A stretch of 64,000 nucleotides of DNA from Gavia stellata (taxonomy: Eukaryota > Chordata > Aves > Gaviiformes > Gaviidae). The position numbers and the translations under genes were made by a program. Under the pieces are notes generated by a model, which saw only the letters and a list, made by a program, of their open reading frames with translations, did not search any database and was not told the DNA's origin. Below, one piece after another: positions 11,830-26,400 of this stretch; positions within the stretch are counted from its first letter, which is position 1; each line of letters begins with the position of its first letter. The stretch spans positions 16,584,880-16,648,879 of the forward strand of contig NC_082603.1 in the NCBI RefSeq assembly GCF_030936135.1, read 5' to 3'.

Positions 11830-13640
11830 AAAATGTCGATTCGTCTCATCAAAATGTCATTGTCTTTAAAAAGAAGATTTAACAGACAAGCTCTATCCAT
11901 GATGTGGGAATCCTATTAAAAACTTCCTCTTAAAACCTTCCTCAAATCGTGCCCCTTGCCGTGTTTAAAAGGGCATCTATGATATTTGGAGTGCAATACG
12001 GCATGTCTTAGGCAATGACGCTCCCGTTTAACGAAGACACCAGGAGGACCCCCGGTGTGCCAAGCTTCACAGAGGGGGTGAAGCGCCCATGCAGGTGGCT
12101 GGTTGCCCCCACCCGAGGAAGAGCCACAGCTGGGGCTGCCCCACTCCCGCACCGGGACGTGCCCACCCAGCAGGAAAGCTGCAGCTGCTCCACAGCCTGG
12201 GCCCAAATTTAGTCCAAACAAAGACTCTTGAGCTCTGCAAGCCTGAACTGTTCTTCCAGTACACAGGAAAATGAAAGCGGTAAGATCAGACAGTTTCTGG
12301 TTACAAAAATCAGTTTGATTATGATTTAGAGAGATCAGTGAAATCAAATAAACCACTGAAAGGGGATAAAAAGCTCCTTTATAAGTTTCTACTAAATGTC
12401 ACTTTATTTGAACAAGAAAGGGAGGCATGAATGTGAGGAAAGCAAACAGTGTGAATAAACTCAGCCCTAACTAATGATTAATAATTGCTACTTACCTGAT
12501 ATCAAAAGGCACCAGTAGAGCCCTGGGGGACAGCCCTCGCAGGCACTGGGCTGCTGTACAGAGACTCGAGGGAGTTCATGCTAAACCCCAGTCAGGGGGT
12601 CATCAGGCTCCTGCACGCAGTGTCTCTACATGCTCCCTCCTACATCTTTGTAATCCCCAAAATACAGAGGTCTGGAAACACTGAGCACGAAGTACGGGAG
12701 CTGCTGCTCAGTGCTGGGCAGCTGTGCAAGCACGGCGGGCGGCTCAGGAGCTCAGGCCACCTCACAGCAGCCCCTTGGACCTACCTATCTTGCAATAACC
12801 TCCTCACGAGGACACACCAAACCATCACACACCATCTTCTCTCCTACTCTTGCCTCCTTTTTACAGACAGAGCTGGATGCTGTTTCTAAGTGCTTAGACA
12901 CATCACTGGGTTAGGACAGCGTGAGCAGCTCATGTGCTGCCGCTGAGCTGCAGGTACTGACTGTGGGAGCTGCCGTACTGGCTGAAAATGTGAAACAAAG
13001 CACATCTGCCTGAATCACGAACCCTAGCACAATGCGTGACTCATTCTTGCACCTAGGAAAAGAGCTGCTTTTGCTCATTCATGGAGCTCAGGTGGCACCA
13101 GCAGCTGAATTTTACAACAATCTTCCCAGCTTTGTTTGCTTATTCCTGTAACAAAAGTGTGGCCTTACATTTCGCAGAGTATTCTTGAAAGTCTATTACT
13201 TCAGTGTAGCTGCATACTAGAAGATGCACTCTGGCTTAGACTAACAATTTTTCAAAAATAAGTGGGCAAAATCAAACTTTTTTTAAAAATAATAAAAATA
13301 AAACAAAATAAATAAAGAAAGAAAGAGATACTCACCTTTGAAATCCTGATCTCAAGTTAGAAATCTCTCCAGGGTCATTCCAGCACTAGGAGAAGTGAGC
13401 AGGACTGGGCTCTCCAGAGTAAAAGCACCCAAAGTAGCCCACAGTGTTATTTTCAGGAATTAGCCAATCAGAAGAAATACAAATGGTTAAATACAATCTA
13501 AAAAGACTGCACTGGGCAAACAGCTTGCTGGTCTAGGGAGTCCACAGAAAATCTGAAACCTAAATGTTCAACAGCCTTAGCATTCGGGTGTCCACCATTG
13601 AATTTTTGAACAAGGTATTTTGATTGACTTCTTTTTTTCC
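11830..13640. other. Non-coding spacer
   Basis: No recognised gene. Moderately GC-rich pieces at 12.03-12.22 kb and 12.53-12.79 kb give overlapping open frames on both strands without similarity to any family I know. An A-rich simple-sequence tract lies at 13284-13328. Confidence 0.5.
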
Positions 13641-13663
13641 CCCTATTTCATAGGCCCCTCAGA

Positions 13664-14706
13664 TAATTCAGGTTGGAAGGGACCATGGGAGCCCATCCTG
13701 TCCCACCTCTGCTCAGGACAGGGTCAGCCAGGAGACCAGACCAGGTTACTCAGGGCTTTGCCCAGTTTGGTCTTGAAAACTTCCAAGAATGGAGACTGCA
13801 CAGCCTCCCTGGGCCCCCACTGCACTGCTGGACCATCCTCACGGGGAAAGTCCCTCCTCGGATCATCCTGAGCCTCTCTTGCCTCAGTTTACCACCACTG
13901 CCTCTCGCCCTCATGCCACACAGCAGCGTGAAGGGCCTGGCTCTGTCTCCTCCACAACCTCCTCGCAGGCACTGGCAGGTTGCTAGTAGGTGCCCCCAAA
14001 TCCATCCCTTCCCCCAGCTGAGCAAGCCCGCTTCCCTCAGCCCCTCCTCACAGGGCTCCAGCCCCTGACCATCTTGGTGGCCCTTCCTTGAACTCACTCC
14101 ACTTTAAGCATGTCTTTCCTGTATCAGAGGGCCCAACTTGATGCAGTATCCAGATGTGGTCCAGCAAGTCCTGAGAAGGGGATAATCACTTCCCTCAACT
14201 TCCTGGCTTTGTTCCTGTTAACACAGCCCAGGGTGCTGTCGGCCTTCGTTATGGCTGGGGCATGCTGCTGGCTCACGTTTAGCATGCTGTTTGCCACACC
14301 CCAGGCGCTTTTCCGCAGAGCTGCCCCCAGCCAGTCCATCCCAGGGGAGCCCCAGGGGTTCCTCCTTCCCCACAGCAGGACTTTGCATTTGTCCCTACTG
14401 AATTTCATGAGGTCCCTGGCAGCCCCCTCCTCTGTCCTGGTTAGGTCTCTCTGAAGAGCAGCCCAGCCCTTGAGTGTGTTGACTGACGTCCCTCCCCCAA
14501 TTTGGTGACACCTGCAAACTTGATGGGAGTGCACTCCAGCACCTCCCCAGGTCACTGACAGGGATGTCAAACAGGCCAGGTCCCAGGATAGACCCCTGGT
14601 ACTCCACTTGTGACATGCACAGTGCACCTATCACCCACAACCCTCTGAGACCCATCACCCAGCTGGGATGGTATCCACCTAGTCATCCATCCATCCGTCC
14701 AGGCCT
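13664..14706 (-). mobile_element. CR1 non-LTR retrotransposon, 5'-truncated, dead
   Basis: Read on the minus strand, this is the C-terminal part of the CR1 ORF2 reverse transcriptase. At 14613-14548 the conserved block around GSILGPGLFDIPVSDL corresponds to the QGSVLGPVLFNIFINDL motif. At 14486-14127 a different frame carries VNTLKGWAALQRDL, then LMKF..KCKVLLWG, then LNVSQQ and REVIIPF. The frame change between the two blocks shows at least one frameshift. The catalytic FADD motif is read here as FAGV (about 14521-14495), so both catalytic aspartates are gone. The 3' part (to about 13664) is diverged and I see no clear 3' octamer tail. It is an old, inactive copy. Boundaries are approximate. 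Confidence 0.85.
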
Positions 14707-17700
14707 TAATGTCCTAACTTGGACACTTGTTAGCCGCCTCCTTTTTAAAAGCTTTTTCTCCCACACTGATGTAACGTAGAAAGGAATGTCGGCGTACGAA
14801 CCTGCTCAACAGGCAGAATAAGCAACCAGTCACTGATCTGGCGGAAAAGACCATTTCTCCCAGGAACGAGTGGAGAAGTAAGAACACCACAGGAATGTCC
14901 TACATTTGACTTCAGAGATAAGCCTGTTTACGCAGTTTGCAGCATTGCCTTATACCGTAAGTGCCTGAGCAATTTAAGGAGTTATTACACAGTGTAACAG
15001 ATGTTTAAACACTTTACAGATCTAACTAGCAAGTAAAAGCCACACCGAGTTGCTGTCACCTGTTTCAGTGCAGACAGGGAAAGAGGTGACCCCCCACTTT
15101 TTTTTCACAGCGTTAACTTCTTTCTTCATCATTGCCTCTCCCCTGACTCCTCATTGCCTTCGCCTTTCTGTCTCCCTGTGTCAAGGCCCCCACCTCCCCA
15201 CTGTCCCCAGGGTCCCTATTTCAGTTTCCCCTCTCCTTCCACTCCTGAAGGACACAAGCAGCCAAAGCCAGAGAGGCCAGAACAGACTTTTTCCGTGGTC
15301 AGAGAGAGGCAGGTGAGCCTCTCCTGGCTCTCACCTCTCTCCTGCTGGGTCTCTGCTGCAGATTGCCTCCAACACTTCATGAGGAACATTTTCCATTACA
15401 TTTTTCATTTCCAACTCTCAACCTTTCTATCATATGATTTCAGGCTAAAACAGCAGGAATTTTGTACCGCTTATCTAGTTCAATATGATCTTTTTGCCAG
15501 CTGCTGGAAAAAAGATTAGTAGACGTTAAAGCCAAAAGCCAAAATCCAGCTGTGATTCGTCTCCAACCTCACCCTAGAAACTTAACCTCATCCCAAATAC
15601 TGGAGTTTTTCTAATTGAAACCACAGCCTTGTACACATGAACCACCATTCATAACCTTAACACTGATCCACAACACAGTTTCAACTATCATAACCAGATT
15701 TTCCTCGGCTGTGCATGTTTTTTAGTGATTAACATAGTACAAGAGCCAAAATGGAAAATACCATGTAGTTTCAGGTACTGAACCTGTATTTAATGGCTGC
15801 TTACCGCCCTGCGGGACTGCCAATGCGGCCTTTGCTACAGGCAGGTAAAAGAAGAGTGTGAGAAGTGTCACGTTGGCTTAGACCACCAGTGCACCCAGGC
15901 AAGGGCTCTGATCACCGCCAACAGGGAAAAGAAGGAGAACACATACACCTACAGCGATACTCCCTCTGGCCATCTCTGGCCTTAAAGATAATGCATTCGT
16001 ATTTAATAAGAAAACATACAAAGAAGAAAAATACTTCACTGGTGTTTCCCATTGCATTCCTAAAAGAAAAAAGAAAGCTTCTGGCAAAAGGAGTCCTTCC
16101 CCCAACTGATGGTTTTCAGTACTCCTGCCAGCACAGCTCTTCCAGGGGATCCAGAGCAAGTTCTTGCCCTAAACCTAACACGTAACAGCTCTATAATGAC
16201 ACATGATTTATATGTGTTATACTGGACTAGCAAAGAGATAAATGTTACTTCTACCATTTTAAAACTATTCCCACATTTGGTAGACTTTATCTATCATTTC
16301 ACAGAAGGATACATACTCTTTTGTTAGCTATCAAACCTGTCCCCTGTACTAGTTTCTTTCTTATTTCCCATCTACCTTGTGTCGGAGCAGTGGTTCCTGC
16401 ACCATAGTCCATCAAGTCACACCAACTGATCCACAGGCAAAGGAGCACAGCTCTGCACTGCCTCTGTAATGTTCAATAACCTTTAATGAGGAGGACACTT
16501 TATTCCTCCCATCAGCCCCCTCCTTGCAACTTCATAGTTGCCTGTGGAAAGGCAAAAAAGCTTGGGAGTCACTGTCTGCTTTCTGTTCTAAAGAATAATG
16601 GCTTTTATAATGGAATTTTCCAATGACAAAATTAATCTCGCCATATAACCAATTAGGATAACTAAGAACTTCACAAAAGTATGTCTCTGCAGCAAAGCAC
16701 CCAGATTCCAGAATTTTGCAAATCCCAGACACTAACTGGCTTGATCTTCTAATTTACACTGACACCATATTACAATGACCTGCCTACATCTGACATTAAG
16801 CATAATTTAATGCTTGTTAATCAACAATGAGGGGAAATGTAAGCCCTGCGTTCCTTATCTAACGCTTTCCCTCCCCTCTGCTAAGAGTTAGAGGATTTGC
16901 CTTGTTCTATCATCTTCTTTGGTAAACACCAATCACTGGAGCAAATCTGGTAAGTAGGCTGACTTCTGACCTCTGTGTTCATATTTGTGTCATATATAAA
17001 TATGTTGCTGGCAATATTTTCTGGTGGTAAACTTCTTGGAGTTTTTTCAACCCATTAAACAGAAATGCATTATAGAATAGAACATAAGGGAATTTCAAAG
17101 TATTATAAATATAGGATTAGGAAACTTGCCAGCAATATCTATTGCTGACAGCTGACTTTAATAAAGTTCATCAGCATTAATTGCCTCATTGTTGAATGAC
17201 TTTTGCATGTAATTATCACCAGTCTAAACACAGACTGCCTCAGGTACAGTATCTAATGTAATCATGTGTTCTGAATCCTATTAAAATAGACAAGATGTAG
17301 CAAAGATTATTCTCTCCCAAACAGTAAGGAAGTGAAAGAAGCAACAGAAATAGGGGGAAATTATTTTGCTCAGCCTAAACAGTGTTCATTTCTCTGTCTC
17401 ATTCCAAGCTTTACAGCAATGCTTTGCTGCCATAGATGCTGAAGCAAGACTTAGAGATGCCAATTCTATACCAGTGTCATTTCTCTCAAGGACAAGCGAA
17501 AATTCCTGTGCCCCACTAGAAAGAAAATGCCTGAGGCACGATTGCTAAAATGGGCTTTAAACGTCATGCTATATTTTAATAGACAGAAAGATGGATACAT
17601 CAATGTCTAAAATAATTATTCTTAGATTATATTTATCAGAACAAGGCAAGGCTGGAATTGTAATTTGAAGAAGTCTCAGCTCCAGTATTGTCAGCTAATA

Positions 17701-20700
17701 CCCAAGGAGAGAGGACACACAGCCCCTTCTTTGAACTTCTATGCTGTTTTAAGATGTTTTCAAGATCTAAAGGCTCAGCATCAAAGACAAAATTTCATAC
17801 TTCTTTTACGCCAACCTAAAATCATCACACCGTATTACTATCCCATTCCCAAACCTTACTTTCTCAATAAAAAATAAATAAATCATTTACTCTTCTCTTT
17901 CCTCAATGTACCAGCTCTTTTGAGACTTAACAGAATACACTCTACTCTTCTGAATCATTACGTGCAATAGGCACATGAGGGGGTTTAAATAAAATAAATA
18001 AAATAAAATTTTGCAATTTTGCTTGTAGATTTATTTAAAGTCTTCAAAAGGATCATCTTAAAAGCCTCAGTATCATCTTAGGAGTGAGTTGCTCATCATA
18101 GCAAATTTTGTCAATGTCAAATACCCACCATTCTCATGTATATGCCTCCTTATATGCATACCTACCTATCACCTGCCAGGGTTCTAGAGTGACTTTTCAG
18201 AGAAATTCATATTCAAGATTGTATTTCAGCCACAGATTTAACAGCAAAGGAGTTCAAAACTATGTTACGCAGTATTTAAAAATACAGCATGAAAAACTAT
18301 ATTAAATAAGGTCTTTCAGCAGTGAAAAAGGATTTGACTATGGAACACAGACAGACGGCTTCAGAAATTTTCCAATATTTTTAAACACTACTAAGCTGTT
18401 CTTGATTTGATATTGTGTGCTGTCAAGGGCTTTTGCAGTCCTCTTGTAAGAAAAGTAGCTGCAGACATAAATGCTTGAATAAGGAGAAGACTCGTCACGT
18501 ATTACCTTCCCTTACCACTTCTCACGTTGCTTTTTCTTTCAAGTTTATTAGCATTAATAACTGGAAGCACCGATGTAGCCTTTTAGGGTATTAGACCAAA
18601 CCTGTAAATTAATGCATTGGTTCATCACAATTCATTAATCAAGCCTGTGCTGGATTTAACAGACAGCAGATTATTAGAGACACCAAATTACACAGACGAA
18701 AAAACCCAGCTCCCAGAGGGTCAGATGTAATGTGAATGGTTTTGCATAAAACCATAAACCTGCTATTAAATTAAAAACAGGCAAAAATTATGTCCGCTGC
18801 TTATCTAAAGTAATTTTTTTAAAAGGGATGTTACGCTAATTTACTTCTTAACTGGTCCTGGTTACACAGCAAAGGACTAAAGGTTAACTGCAACGGCTCC
18901 TCTGATGCTTGGTTAAGCAACTTACACTAACATATCCTGACTGAGGTGAAGAAATTAATGAAATTACTACTGTAATTCATTACTAATGGAAAATTGTCAA
19001 TGCTTTCAGCCAGCAGTTCACACAAATTTTCTGCAGACATGAAGACCTAGTACAGTGACTCATGCTCTTAGACTTGCTACTCTTATGTCAAGTCCTAGCA
19101 CCATTCATCACAGCCGAACTTTATGCCATGCTATCCAGCAAAGTTTAGCAACCTTTGATCTCAATAGCTGAGGTCTTTCTACTTCTGTGACACGGGTTTA
19201 TAAAGGAAGAAAAAATAACATGTAATTTTCAGCATCAGCCTAAGGAATGCTAAAATAGAGAAGAGAGGCAGAATCACCGCAACCAGCATCTGAAATATAA
19301 CAAACATAGGAAAGATTGTAATTTGCCAACTAATGATGCCAAAAGCAAACAGGGTAAATGAGTGTAAATTTTTATATATAAATCACCCATTTAAAGGACA
19401 ACATTTATAACAAATAGGGAACACTAACAGTTAGTGAAGAGCCTGAACAAGACTTGTCTGTTGTGCTACATAGTCCTGGTTTCCTTTTATATTCTTCACT
19501 AGACCACAAAACAGAATATCAAACTAAAATAGGATAGCAAAGTTGTCCATCCCAAAAGAGAGATTCATCTGTGACTACTGTAATAGTCATCATCTACAGA
19601 GAGGAAGAATATGTTATATTCAGTGCCTTTGATATAACTAAAGTATTTAACATTACTTGACTGCATATAACATGGATCTCCTAATAGTAGCATTCTTTTA
19701 TGTTAATTTATAGGATACTGTTAATTTATACGACAATGTTGTTTTACGATAGTGGGGTTATGCTGGAAGGAGGATAATAATCTTTAGGTTCTTCCCATTG
19801 ATTTGCTTTTTGTTTGTGAGCAAGAAAGATACTGTTTCTGATGGCCACAAATACCCAAGAAACAAGACTTGTGCAGCATGGTTCCCAGTGGAGCAGCAGG
19901 GTTAAGTTATGCAAACAAAAATTAAAGTTTGAATACCCATACAGTTTTCCCCCATGGGGAAGAGCAGAATTAAAAGAGGTAAGGAAATTCCTACCCATAT
20001 AGGAACTCGACAAAGCACACCCAAAGCTGCTTTGACTCTGTTTTGTGCATCCCACCATGTGAAATGGAAAGAAGATCTGGCACAATGAGAGTAACACCAG
20101 CATAGAGAGAGATTTTAATGAAAGAAGACAGCAGATTGCTGTCATATCCTTCCCTCTCTGTGTGTAGTGGGGCTCTGCAGATGACGTTCAGCAAGTGTGG
20201 CCAGAAACTCCCTGTACATCACCTATTTTAAGTGATATATGGTCTCAGCAGAAGCCAGTACAAGTAAAAGCCAAAAGGGCGTGGACCGGGGAAGAGCCTC
20301 TCTGCAGATGTTGCCCATTCCCTACACTCCACTCACCAGCATCCCGTTGGCCGCTTTCACGGAACAAGTGCTGAGGCAGACAGGATTGCCATGCACCCCG
20401 AATGGTATTTCTCAGGCTAAGCTTTTGCTGAGGTCAAAAATTAGCATTTCTCATAACTCAGTGAAGGGTATTACAAGAACTCTTACACAAACTCCAGCTA
20501 ACCCTGGCATCACAGTGCACACCAAGAGCAAAGCAGTGCGCGAGAAGGTGTCTGCTTCGCTTTGCAGTTATTACTCCCGTGGATTAGTACAGTGGCAGAG
20601 CTCAAAAATTAGGTAATGCAACCTAGAAATCAAAGGAATGATACGGTCTTCATGGACAAAGGATGCTCGAAATGTATTCAATGTAAAAGCCTCCACTTAT

Positions 20701-23400
20701 GTTATTTAATACATAAAAATGACTTACACTTCTAAGTTAATTCTCATTGAAATCAGCTGAGTACTGCCTTTGCATACACATCTATACCAATAGACTATAA
20801 TGTACTGTATCAAGTACAGTCCTTTTGCCAGTATCCCAGGCCAAATCTCCTCTTCAAACATTGGGCTCGTAACATCTTACAATGCAGATTAGTAACTCTT
20901 CTGTCAAATTTTTAAAGCATTATTTGTAAACCCCACTTTAGCGTTCAGCAGGATGGTATACACAGTCCCATTCTTTATGCCAAGTGTCCCGAAATACTTG
21001 TGGGGTTAGGGAGAAATTTAGCACACATATGTAACACTGCTGCAATAGCTGGACTTCTCTATATTACAAGCAGGTGAAAACAAGAACTAGTTTAACAGCA
21101 ACAACAAAGTACACCTTCCTAGCGCTATAAAAATTACAAAATTTTAATGTTGAATGTGTTCCTTAATTATATAAAAAGCTGCAAAGAATAATATGGTTTA
21201 CATTTATTATGCAAATGCTCTTAATTTATGACAGATTGCTACTTCAAATACAAGTATTAAATCTCTATTAGATTTGTTGAGGTAATGCACTAATATGCAT
21301 CACTGAGGTCTTAAATTTCTAAGCAGCAATAGTGTTTGTTAGATGCAAATAAGGATTACCTTAATTAAAACACTATCCTCAGCATCTCAGAAGATTTAAT
21401 CCAAATCTTTATATAGGGCACATTCATTATCTATCTCCAGTTAATAAAAACATGACCTACTTCGGTTACATTTTAGAATTTAACGTTGATTACCATTTTG
21501 TTAATAGCAATAAGATACTAAAGACTTTAAAGAGAAGCCAAAAGCAATTTTGCCAGCCTAATTAAAATACTATTTTATGGCCTCAGAAGGAGCTCTGTAT
21601 TTATTCATAACCATAGAGGTAGACTTTTTAGAAATGTTTTTAAAATATCAATTTAGACAACAGACTCCTAAAAATATACCTAAGCATAACAAGTGAGATT
21701 TATAACCAACGAGCTGAAAGAAGAGCCTGAAGAAATTCAGAGAAGAACCTCTAAACCCCACAGGGACACTTTGGAACACGCGAGCTGTTCTGATAAGCTC
21801 AACAAGATTCCTCACTTCTGTAGGAAGAGGCCCATACCATGTGTCTTTGCAGAAGCAAGGCTTAAATTAATCGTAACACTCCAAATGTAGCGTCAAGTTA
21901 CTGCTAAGTAGTAGTTTCCAAGGAGACATGATGCTTATCAAAATACTCTGATGCGCTGCAGCCTGCCAGATCTAAGACAGTATCTGAATGGGTTAGTGCA
22001 CTTCTTAGCAAAATGCAGCTTATTCTGGATTAAATCAGAGACACAGCAGGCTCAGTGAGAAGGCAAAGGTTTGGGAGAGCAGGAGGAGCATATATCCTCA
22101 CCATAAAGCTTCTCTTGTACCTACAACTGCCATATTAAACAGGATAAAGGGGGTCCAGAGGGATCACGGCCAGCCGAAGCATGTGGTCAGAGACCCCGTG
22201 GGGCCACCGCTTCCCCACAGCCATCCACTTACCTCCATGGATTTCTCAAGCCCAGGCACAAAGTTGTCTTTCCACAGCGTTGCTCGTCAAAATGTAGGCT
22301 CCCTGTGCATATCCTCTTCTCCATACAGAAAGGCTGAACAAAAGTATGCATCCTACACAGACAGCGTGTTAGGATTTGTCCTTCAAACCCCCACAAAGGT
22401 GCCACTTATAGTATCCTAAAAGAAAGTACTTATTTTTGAAGGTAAGAATGTCAGGTGATGGCTGAATCCAAAGCCTTGTCCATTTACAACCCAACAAAAA
22501 CTCTAGCATGTAGAGTTTCTCTTACTAAAATTAATTCAGATTGGACACCTCTAGTTATCGCTGGGCTTAGTTTGTTGAAAGGTTTTGAGGGAGTGAAGAA
22601 TCTCGCTGCTTTCAAGAGACACAATGTTTATGGCTTTCTACTAAAAATGATTATCAATTCCTACATTGTATACCTAAAAGTATTATGGGTGAACAACGCC
22701 ACAAATCTCTCACTAGGGTTCTCACCACAAATGGAAATTCCCAGTTTAGTTAAAGCCAGTACATACTGTTTCCTCTTGATCTCTATCACGTAGAAGCCAC
22801 TTGCTCCAAGGGATCCAAGCAGCCAGTGGCTACACCTGGGCTTTCCAGAAGCTGGGAGACCAAGTGGCAGGTTCAGACAAAGCAATGTTCCTCGGAGAGG
22901 AGGCCACGGGAAGACATAAGGACGCGTGCAGAGCTGAGCAGTGCTGGGGGAAGCTCCCTGTGCAGAAGCCGTCTCTGGTTGGAGACACAAGAAGCAGGGC
23001 CTGGCAACAGCAGTGACCTTCATCCTCTCCTTTCCCCCCAGCACGGGGCGGGCAGCCGGGGGGGCGGCCAGCCATGGGCGCCCCGGCACCCTGCAGCCAC
23101 GGGGCCGGCTGCCTCACCAGCAGCTGGTCAGCAAATGGGGCTGCTACCCACAGGGTGGGTGGGAGGCAGGCCTGACGCCCCGCAGCCCCCAGGCACAGGG
23201 CCGGTGGGGGCCCCGGCACCCACGCAAAGCCTGGCTGCGGCCAGCGGTCTCCATCCACACCTCCTGCTCTGTCTGGCACTCTCTGCTCCGCTCCCTCACA
23301 CTGGTTTTAGCATCAGTTTCTAGTCCAATGTCTTTTTCCTTCCCCCTCGTTCAGTATTTCCACTCTATTTCTTCTCTGCTTTGTAATTCTCTGCTGGCCC

Positions 23401-23422
23401 TATATCACTAAAAAGTGATATA
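23401..23422. repeat. Perfect 9-bp inverted repeat (hairpin)
   Basis: TATATCACT and its reverse complement AGTGATATA are separated by AAAA. It lies just upstream of a 19-bp tandem duplication. The function is unknown, and it could be the remains of a small transposon end. Confidence 0.7.
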
Positions 23423-23456
23423 AAATCTCCTTCCCAACTCCCAAATAGACTTTCAG

Positions 23457-23497
23457 ACAAAACAAGGGTAACCACACAAAACAAGGGTAACCACACA
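23457..23497. repeat. 19-bp perfect tandem duplication
   Basis: Two identical copies of a 19-bp unit beginning ACAAAACAAGGG (23457-23475 and 23476-23494) plus three extra bases. The lack of divergence points to a recent local duplication. Confidence 0.9.
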
Positions 23498-26400
23498 TTT
23501 TCCCCTCCATCTCTTTTGCCACGCTCAGTCCAACAGCAGCAGCCATTGCAAACAGCCCTCTCGGCTGCCGCCTGCCCACGGACAGCAGCGTCCTGCCCCG
23601 TCCCCCCTCGGTACCCAGCCCCGCAGCCTCCCGGTGCCTCCGCTGCCACGCGCGCCCGGGGGGCTCTCCTCCACAACCCCCAAAGGCTGATCGCCGAACT
23701 CGAGGAGTTAATTCTATGAGAGAAGGAAGTTTTTAAGCCTAAAAAAACTGATGACATTAGAAGGCTCATCGTAAATTTTACATAAAGAGGTCTTGTCTCT
23801 TTATCATGTACATAAATGTCACCCACTGAAAGACTGTTGTCACAAATGCCTCCCATGAGTGCCGGATCTGTCTGTAACAGGGCATATAAGATGCTTGTTC
23901 TTCTAGTAATCTGCACTTTTCAGCAATTATTAATTTCTTAAACGTTTAAAATAGACCTTTTCAACTGTGCTTTCACCTCTTGAGGTCACTGCAGCAATCT
24001 CAGTCTGTGTGGTTCATAGTCCCCCTTTTAGCATTCATTTTCAAAGACACATAAAACACCCAGACAAACCAAGAGTCAAAAGCAGACTCCTGAGGCTAAG
24101 ATCTGTTTTTCCCCCAAACTCTTCCATATGTTAATATAACTCCCTTTTACCAGGTTTCATGCATGAGACAAGGGACTCTAAAATATTCCTTATCTCAGGG
24201 AAAGCACAATAGTCAGGATTTTTCCCCTTTCAACTCTCAGCTACTCCTCTCCATGAGAGCATAGGCTGGAAAGATGATAAGGAGAGTATTCTAGCAGATC
24301 TATCCCTCTCTCTTCTTCTATTATTAAGAAAGCAAAAAAATAAAAAACCCATTACCTCCAAAATGGAGGCAGGCTTTTTGTGAGATAAGCCACTCCTCCA
24401 CATCGTGTATTCCACTGAAGGGATTCATATTGAGCTCAGTATCTTCTAATGGTTTCATCAGTTAATATTAAATTGGTTTCAGATAGGAAAAAAAGAATTT
24501 TCCTTGCACTGCACTAAATAATTTACCTTTATATAGACTGCATAAACTACATTTCTGAAGAGGAACAAACAATTACTTTTGCATTTATATAAGTGACAGT
24601 GGATGGATTCTCGCAGATTGACAGTCTGCATCCCATACTGTCAGTATTTTGCTGTGTAGTTGACTTTCACTATTTGGTCATTTTCTTACACTGTACAAAT
24701 GGAAAGACATTTCTTGGTAAAAACACAAAAGGATGGTGTTTTGTAGCACAGAGCTCTGGAATTAAGGTCTTCCCATGCTCACGACAGCAAGATGGTCCCT
24801 AGTGTCAGGGTTAGAATTGCCCGTATATAAAAACAACCCATGTAACAGCTTGGACTGTTAATGGGATAATGTGGCATATAACGTATGTGGGGTGACAGTC
24901 TGGTGTCCCCAGAGGCACTGTCAGGATCAGTTCTCATGCAGCCTAAAACCAGCTCTGATGCCAAGCTGACTCCTTGTGCCTGTCACCAGGTTGGCCAGGG
25001 ACAGCTGCTGCCAGGGACAGACTGCCCCCTTTGCCTGGACAGAAAGCACATCGCTTTCCCATTTCTTCTAGCCCTAGCTGCCAGAGCTGCTTCCTCAGTT
25101 CTGGGGCCAGCCAGGCTGAAATCCGCCTGTCTGGTGCTCCTTCAGACAGCGGCTGCACTTACACAAACCGTAAGAGAAAGCAAGGAAGACCACTGCTTTC
25201 AGCACAGCCCAGCTCCTTGAAGAAGCAAACTTTTGCTCTCCTCTTCAGGTCAGTATTGGCAAATGCAGCAGCTGAAGTGACACCCCGTCTATCTGGACCA
25301 CAAGCGTCCTCCATGGGAAGCAGTGGCTTTACCGCTGCCAGCTATTGTTTTCCAGGGAAATGACACTTCATCACTGAAAACCTTAGGATGCTGCCATCAA
25401 AAGCCAAACACTGCACAAGCCCTTTTAATTGCTCTCCTGTCTAGGTTCAGTACAGAAGGGGTTGGGAAACACAATGGACCAAAGAGCAGTGTGCTAACCA
25501 CTGCACATTTCTGATTTTTACCATGCTGTGCAATAATTTTCCGGAACTGCCAAAGCTTCCTGTTTCTGTGGACCCTCAGTTTTCTGCTCCTCACTGGAAA
25601 GTCCACCCTTTTTACTTTGTATCCAAAGGGAAATTACTACCTTTTGGAACAACTCACACCATGTCTGACCTTGAGTGATGACCTGAGGTTTACTGCAGAT
25701 TATTTGTTCACATACTAGTTCTTGTTCAAAGGTTTTAGCATGTTCCAGCAGCCCCTCTGGCTTTGGTAGGGAAAAAAACCAAACCAAAAACCCACCCCTT
25801 ATCTGTGCAGACAGTAGTCTCTCAAATACGTCCGTGCACAACCTAAGAGCTGTCTCTTCAGATTGCCACAAGCTATGTTTTGCCATGAAAGTACTCTTTT
25901 CCCAGGCCTCTGCATCCTCTCCTGGCTTGCTACTGGCCACTACAAAAATAAGTCTGTTACAGAAGAAAAAAAAAAATCTTCTGTTCAGGATAAAGAACCG
26001 GAATCCTTTAGAAAGACTTTGGTATTTCCGTGTGTGCGTGTTTTGGGTTTTGTGCGTTTTTTTTAAACTTACGAATGAGACCTACAGATTTGTTAAAAGT
26101 TCTGTTACCACTTCATGGTATGCTTCCAGAAGTACATCCATTTTCTTTCCACTGTTGGAAAATGGCATAAATAGAATCTCTTGCTGCTGGCTCAGAAAAA
26201 AAAAACCACCCAAACCCTTATTTCTATCCAGGAAAATCTTAGACCCCCTTGCTGCTACTCCTAAGAGTCCCTACAAAATACTGAGTAACAGGAATTATAC
26301 TCACTCACATCTTTCTCTGTGGTAGTTTATTCCACAGCAACTGAAATTTTGTAACATTTGTTGCTCCGTTTTTAATGATTTGCTGTTAATAAGAAATTTT

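Noticed and set aside
13673-14627. Plus-strand frames of 80-131 codons and a 115-codon minus-strand frame
   Set aside because: They are shadows or 3'-UTR parts of the CR1 element, not host genes.
25518-25940. 140-codon minus-strand frame
   Set aside because: Protein-like in places but unrecognised. It overlaps plus-strand frames, and its surroundings look like old repeat-derived sequence without identifiable ends.
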